This document shows, in pieces, positions 34,837-38,623 of a stretch of 38,623 nt of DNA; positions within the stretch are counted from its first letter, which is position 1, and each line of letters opens with the position of its first letter. A model generated the notes under the pieces. It did not search any database. It saw only the letters and a program-made list of their open reading frames with translations, and had not been told where the DNA came from. Both the position numbers and the translations under genes were made by a program. Origin of the DNA: Bacteroidaceae bacterium (GTDB lineage Bacteria; Bacteroidota; Bacteroidia; Bacteroidales; Bacteroidaceae); assembly GCA_017451645.1 (NCBI GenBank), contig JAFTNZ010000009.1, positions 179,729-218,351 on the forward strand, given 5' to 3'.

Positions 34837-36267
34837 ATGAGCAAAAATATATATCACATGATGTACGGTACTCCTTTTTCTCTCTTGTGCAGAGAAGGAA
34901 GGAACTGGGGAATTCGTTGTATTTTCCTTTCCCTGATTCTCAGTAGCTGTGGCATCTACACCCGCTACAAACCAGCCAAGGAAGTACCCGAAAGCCTCTA
35001 TGGCGAAGAAGTGGCAACAGACGACAGTACCAGTCTGGCAGACCTGAAGTGGAGAGAGATTTTCAGCGACCCAACTTTGCAGGAATTGATTGAACGGGGC
35101 TTGCAGCAAAATGCGGACCTGCGCACGGCACAGCTTCGCGTAGAAGAGGCCGAAGCTGCCCTGCTGACGGCCAGATTAGCCTACCTGCCATCATTCGCAC
35201 TTGCTCCACAGGGCACAGCCAGCAGTTTTGACCGCATGAAGGCCACACAAATCTACCAGCTTCCCGTAGTGGCGAACTGGCAGCTCGACCTCTTCGGCAG
35301 CATCCGTAACTCCAAAAGACAAGCTGAAGCCATATATGAGCAGAGTGAGGACTACCGTCAGGCTGTGCAGACGGGTGTCATCTTTGGCATTGCCAACTTG
35401 TACTACACCCTGCGTATGCTCGACGAGCAACTGGACATTGCAGAACATACAGAACACTCGTGGGGAGAAACGGTAGAAGCCATGCGAGCCTTGATGGAAG
35501 CAGGCATGAGCAGTGAGGCCGCTGTGGCTCAAATGGAGGCCGCCCGCTATGGTGTACAGTCGTCTGTACTTGATTTGAAGGAACAGATCAATCAGGCAGA
35601 GAACTCGCTGGCACTGTTGTTGGCAGAACCTCCCCACGCAGTGTCACGTAAATCTTGGGCAGAAGAGTCCTTTGTTTTTCCCGACAGTCTGTCAGCAGGT
35701 GTACCAGTGCAGTTGTTGGCTCGCAGACCTGATGTAAGAGCAGCCGAACGTGGACTGGAAGCCGCATTCTACGGAGTGAATGCAGCCCGTTCCGCCTTTT
35801 GGCCAAATATCACCTTAAGTGGCAGTGCCGGGTGGACCAATTCGGCAGGAACAATGATTGTCAACCCCGGCAAGCTGGTTGCAGCCGCTGTAGGACAACT
35901 CACCCAGCCACTATTCGCCCAAGGTAAACTGAAAGCCGGATACAAAATAGCCAAAGCTCAATATGAAGAGGCCTCATTGGCTTTTCAGCAAACCGTTCTG
36001 AATGCCGGAGCTGAGGTAAACGAAGCCCTTGTAGCCTGCCAGACAAGCCGTAAGAAGTCGGAGGTGGTATCTGCACAAGTGGCCTCGTTGCAACGAGCTT
36101 ATGAGACGACTTCACTGCTGATGAAGCACGGCAATACCAACTATTTGGAGGTGCTCACTGCCCGCCAGGCTTTGCTTGGAGCACAGCTTCAGCAGTCGGC
36201 AGTCCGTCTTATACACATACAAAGTGTCATCAGGCTATATCTGGCATTGGGTGGTAGCTGCGAATAA
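34837..36267 (+). CDS. outer-membrane efflux channel lipoprotein (OprM/TolC type)
   Basis: 476 residues from the ATG at 34837. A lipoprotein signal ends LSSC at C38, so the N-region before the hydrophobic stretch is unusually long (about 26 residues). Later ATGs (34858, 34861) would shorten it. Two repeats of the RND outer-membrane factor follow: LKWREIFSDPTLQELIERGL near 69-88, and the second from LLARRPDVRAAERGLEAA near 290. It forms the trimeric exit duct for the preceding pump, 50 bp upstream on the same strand. Confidence 0.94.
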   Translation: MSKNIYHMMYGTPFSLLCREGRNWGIRCIFLSLILSSCGIYTRYKPAKEVPESLYGEEVATDDSTSLADLKWREIFSDPTLQELIERGLQQNADLRTAQLRVEEAEAALLTARLAYLPSFALAPQGTASSFDRMKATQIYQLPVVANWQLDLFGSIRNSKRQAEAIYEQSEDYRQAVQTGVIFGIANLYYTLRMLDEQLDIAEHTEHSWGETVEAMRALMEAGMSSEAAVAQMEAARYGVQSSVLDLKEQINQAENSLALLLAEPPHAVSRKSWAEESFVFPDSLSAGVPVQLLARRPDVRAAERGLEAAFYGVNAARSAFWPNITLSGSAGWTNSAGTMIVNPGKLVAAAVGQLTQPLFAQGKLKAGYKIAKAQYEEASLAFQQTVLNAGAEVNEALVACQTSRKKSEVVSAQVASLQRAYETTSLLMKHGNTNYLEVLTARQALLGAQLQQSAVRLIHIQSVIRLYLALGGSCE

Positions 36268-36294
36268 CCCTTTCATTTATTATATATTCTTTGT

Positions 36295-36335
36295 AAAAGA
36301 AAAAAGAGACCCTGACTTGTGAAAGCCGGGGTCTC
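36295..36335 (-). terminator. intrinsic terminator of the MutS-like gene
   Basis: GAGACCC (36306-36312) pairs with GGGTCTC (36329-36335). On the minus strand the stem is followed by a T-run (A-run at 36300-36305). It lies 60 bp after the minus-strand stop. On the plus strand no T-run follows, though the hairpin may also cap the efflux message. Confidence 0.8.
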
Positions 36336-36394
36336 ATCGTTATGATGAAAGTCCACGTAGATCCATCGGGCATATTCATTATAAGGAACCAGAC

Positions 36395-38284
36395 TTACCA
36401 CTCACCTTCTCCGATGCCCATCTGTTGCATCAGGAAGCAGGCGTTCATGTTTTGGGCGATACCCGACCGGAGGCGGTAGGCGAAGGTGAGCTGGTCGTTC
36501 CGGATGTCGGCCTCGAAGCAGAGGTTGTGTACGTGAGTGGGATAGAGGTCGGCCAGTGTGCCGAGGAGCAGGTCGTGGGTGGCAATGATGCCGTTGGCCC
36601 GAAGGCGGACAAGCTGCCGCAGCAGTGCCAAAGAGCCTTTCTGCTTGTCCACCGAGTTGGTTCCGCGCAGAATCTCGTCGAGCACAATGAAGAGCTGTTC
36701 GCCCTGCTTCAGGGAATCGATGATGAGCTTCAGCCGCTTCAGTTCGGCAAAGAAGTACGACTCACCATCGCTCAGGCTGTCGGCCGTGCGCAGACTGGTG
36801 AGCAGGCGGGCAGGGGTAAACGTCACATCTGTGCCACAGACGGGCAGCCCCACGCAAGCCAGCAGGTAGTTGGCCGACACGGTGCGCAGGTAGGTACTCT
36901 TGCCCGCCATGTTGGCACCGGTGATGACCAAGAAGTCGGGTCGTCCGTCAATCTCTATGGGGTTGGGCACACAAGTGCCGCGCCGCATCAGTGGGTGGCT
37001 CAGGGCTGTAGCAGTGTAGGTGAAGCCACCGTCGGCCTCCAATGCTTCGGGCCACGTGTAGTCGGGGTGGTGGCGGACAAACAGTGCCATCGATACGTAG
37101 GCATCGGCCTGTGCCAACGCAGCCATCCAAGCAGGAATATGGCACGCGTAAAGGCATTTCCACCCCTCGAGCCGAATCATTTGGCGGATTTCCCAAAAGA
37201 AGAGTCCGTTCAGTAGGAAGAGCATCACGACGTTGTTTCGGCGATCCAGATTGTCCATCAGGCTGCGCAACCGACGGATGGCCGACGAGGCAACCACTCC
37301 TCCCCTCTCCTGCCCTACTCCTTGGGTAATCTGTTGCCATGCTGCAAACTCCTTGCACGGGGCCTGCTCCACCAGTTCCAAGACCGGAAACGCCAATGAC
37401 AAGGTGCGCAAGCGACGGCTGTACTCCTGCTGCTTGCGCGTGATGCGGGCGGTGAAGGCAGACGATACGATGGCGAACAGGATGGTGACCAACGTGGCCA
37501 ATGAGTAAGGCAATAGCCCTGCAATGGCCGCTCCCCACACTAACAGGTTCATACCGGCAGCCAAGGGGGTGAGCAGGCGGTAATACCATCGGTTTGCAAA
37601 TTCGTCGGGCGAAGCTGTCCATGCCTTCCAATCGGCATTGCCCAACGTGAGAAACCGTTCATCCCCTTTGTGCCCGTTGGTGGCATAGTCTTCCGCTGCC
37701 GCACAGAGCATCTCCACACGGAAACGGGTCAAGAACTCCTTTTCATCCCTCATGGTCTGCAGCAACTGTTGCCGTTGGCGGATGGAGGCATTTTCTCTCA
37801 AAGGTTGTCCCAATACTTCGGCCAGCCGGTGACTGCCCATATCGCTGCACGTGCGGTTCAGCATCTGGAAGAGCGAATGGCGACCGTAGAGGTCAATGTC
37901 GTAGGCAAAGTCGTGTGTCGCATCCACGTACTCCTCCCCTGCCCTTTGCTCCGAATAGTCTTCGTCGAGGTGTGCCAGGTCGGTGTGGCAGACGGCAAGT
38001 CTGATTTCACCGCGTGAGTAGCGGGTGAACAGGCGGGTGTGATATTTCACCAATGCCAAGAAGAGCAGCAGCCCTACAGCGCTGACGATGGGTAGTTGGA
38101 TGAACTTTTGTCCTGCAATATAGAACGAAATGCTCAGCAGGGCCGTCAGGAAGAGCACCACCCGCAGTGTACTCACCCATCGGATGCGTCGCCGCAACCG
38201 GCTCTGTTCTGCTTCGATGAGGGCTTTTTCCCGTTGGCTCTCGCTTTTCATCTCTGCATAGTCTTGCATATATTTCCTTTCCAT
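36395..38284 (-). CDS. membrane-anchored MutS-like ATPase
   Basis: 629 residues. The last ~230 carry a complete MutS ATPase domain: Walker A VITGANMAGKSTYLRT, then SLSDGESYFFAELKRL, Walker B LFIVLDEILRGTNSVD and IIATHD. The mismatch-binding N-terminal domain of MutS and the Smr nuclease of MutS2 are absent. Two adjacent hydrophobic helices lie near 36-58 and 61-84, and two more near 235-275. A lever/clamp-like helical region joins them to the ATPase. Such membrane-type MutS relatives are known in Bacteroidetes but their function is not. Mismatch repair is unlikely. It is alone between its own promoter and terminator. Confidence 0.88.
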   Translation of the reverse strand: MERKYMQDYAEMKSESQREKALIEAEQSRLRRRIRWVSTLRVVLFLTALLSISFYIAGQKFIQLPIVSAVGLLLFLALVKYHTRLFTRYSRGEIRLAVCHTDLAHLDEDYSEQRAGEEYVDATHDFAYDIDLYGRHSLFQMLNRTCSDMGSHRLAEVLGQPLRENASIRQRQQLLQTMRDEKEFLTRFRVEMLCAAAEDYATNGHKGDERFLTLGNADWKAWTASPDEFANRWYYRLLTPLAAGMNLLVWGAAIAGLLPYSLATLVTILFAIVSSAFTARITRKQQEYSRRLRTLSLAFPVLELVEQAPCKEFAAWQQITQGVGQERGGVVASSAIRRLRSLMDNLDRRNNVVMLFLLNGLFFWEIRQMIRLEGWKCLYACHIPAWMAALAQADAYVSMALFVRHHPDYTWPEALEADGGFTYTATALSHPLMRRGTCVPNPIEIDGRPDFLVITGANMAGKSTYLRTVSANYLLACVGLPVCGTDVTFTPARLLTSLRTADSLSDGESYFFAELKRLKLIIDSLKQGEQLFIVLDEILRGTNSVDKQKGSLALLRQLVRLRANGIIATHDLLLGTLADLYPTHVHNLCFEADIRNDQLTFAYRLRSGIAQNMNACFLMQQMGIGEGEW

Positions 38285-38312
38285 TTCTGTGTTTTTCCTT
38301 TTTTTTGCCCGG

Positions 38313-38344
38313 CAAAGTAATGGCTAATAAGTGGGTTATGCAAA
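38313..38344 (-). promoter_or_regulatory. probable promoter of the MutS-like gene
   Basis: On the minus strand TTTG (38344-38341), 20 bp, then TTACTTTG (38320-38313), one mismatch from TAnnTTTG, 28 bp before the ATG. Confidence 0.5.
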
Positions 38345-38425
38345 TATTTTACACTTTTTTGACGAATGAAGGCTTGCCCGGAGGTTCCTCTTTACCCTTA
38401 TTCATTCTCTCTCCACCCTAAAATC

Positions 38426-38492
38426 AGTTTGCCTTACGTCTTTTTTTAGTTTGCCTTGCTCTTTTTAAAATTTGGCTTTAATTGTCTTTTTG
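38426..38492 (+). repeat. three imperfect 22-23-bp direct repeats
   Basis: Copies start at 38426, 38448 and 38470. The first two share AGTTTGCCTT and then a short GC-containing stretch with a T-run. The third is weaker (ATTTGGCTTT). Each begins with a TTTG element at 22-bp steps. They end 31 bp before the ATG of the partial gene at 38524. Confidence 0.6.
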
Positions 38493-38523
38493 TAGAAAAG
38501 GTTGACTCCTAAGATTCAACCCA

Positions 38524-38623
38524 ATGAAAGGAATTAAAATCCCAATCAATCGTAGCACATCAGAAAAGAATGCTCTATTGCGTGACTTATTGGAAGATTA
38601 CTACTGCAATCATTTAAATTTTC
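38524..38623 (+). CDS. start of an unidentified gene (partial)
   Basis: An ATG at 38524 opens a frame that runs to the right edge without a stop: 33 residues beginning MKGIKIPINRSTSEKNALLR, rather hydrophilic and with no signal peptide. I do not recognise the family. The AT-rich composition of 38430-38623 differs from the preceding genes and would fit a recently acquired gene or the edge of a mobile element, but nothing here proves that. Confidence 0.5.
   Translation, partial: MKGIKIPINRSTSEKNALLRDLLEDYYCNHLNF

Noticed and set aside
36425-37216. 263-residue frame on the plus strand
   Set aside because: Opposite the MutS ATPase domain; shadow of a highly conserved gene.
38364-38407. GAATGAA/TTCATTC inverted repeat as an insertion-sequence end
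   Set aside because: Only 7 bp matched across 30 bp of unrelated sequence, so chance is likely.

Overview
The window reads as chromosome of a Bacteroidales bacterium, most likely Bacteroides or a close relative. Three things point there. Nearly every gene matches a family typical of that order (DUF2795, DUF3098, DUF4254, SulP, PduO-type adenosyltransferase, GH2 and GH28 lipoprotein or secreted hydrolases). Shine-Dalgarno sequences are not evident. Many gene starts are preceded by the Bacteroidales promoter form TTTG-N19-21-TAnnTTTG, of which about a dozen can be placed by eye. No species can be named from the sequence alone.

Layout. Bases 1-600 hold the 3' end of a secreted protein gene, a 48-residue acidic peptide gene and two strong hairpins. 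Bases 606-2386 hold an ATP-binding protein of the ATPase_2/DUF234 type with tandem mini-hairpins in its leader, followed by a 330-bp array of 46 heptamers whose second part is inverted relative to the first. The array runs into the 3' end of ribD. prmC diverges from ribD. From 9349 down to 4433 a minus-strand block carries metK, a hotdog thioesterase, a methyltransferase-like protein, a GH28 lipoprotein, a cobalamin adenosyltransferase and a DUF2795 protein. The metK leader contains what looks like a SAM-II riboswitch.

From 16114 down to 9685 is a tight housekeeping operon: ftsX, DUF3098, uppP, truB, queA, folK and a helix-hairpin-helix protein with a probable outer-membrane C-terminal part. 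The plus strand then has DUF4254 and a family 9 glycosyltransferase, probably for lipopolysaccharide core. A GH2 beta-galactosidase plus GNAT acetyltransferase operon follows on the minus strand. A tRNA-Gln and a SulP anion transporter follow on the plus strand. The SulP gene converges on, and overlaps by 95 bp, a minus-strand operon of purD, a membrane protein, a DedA/YqaA protein, and ZnuA- and ZnuC-like components that lacks a recognisable ABC permease.

From 27850 come a secreted protein with two SGNH esterase domains, an AraC regulator, a divergent tripartite RND efflux operon, a membrane-anchored MutS-like ATPase, and the start of an unidentified gene preceded by 22-bp repeats at the right edge. 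The most unusual items are the bidirectional heptamer array with its apparent effect on the ribD C-terminus, the SAM-II-like leader, the acidic peptide, the permease-less metal ABC set and the membrane MutS.
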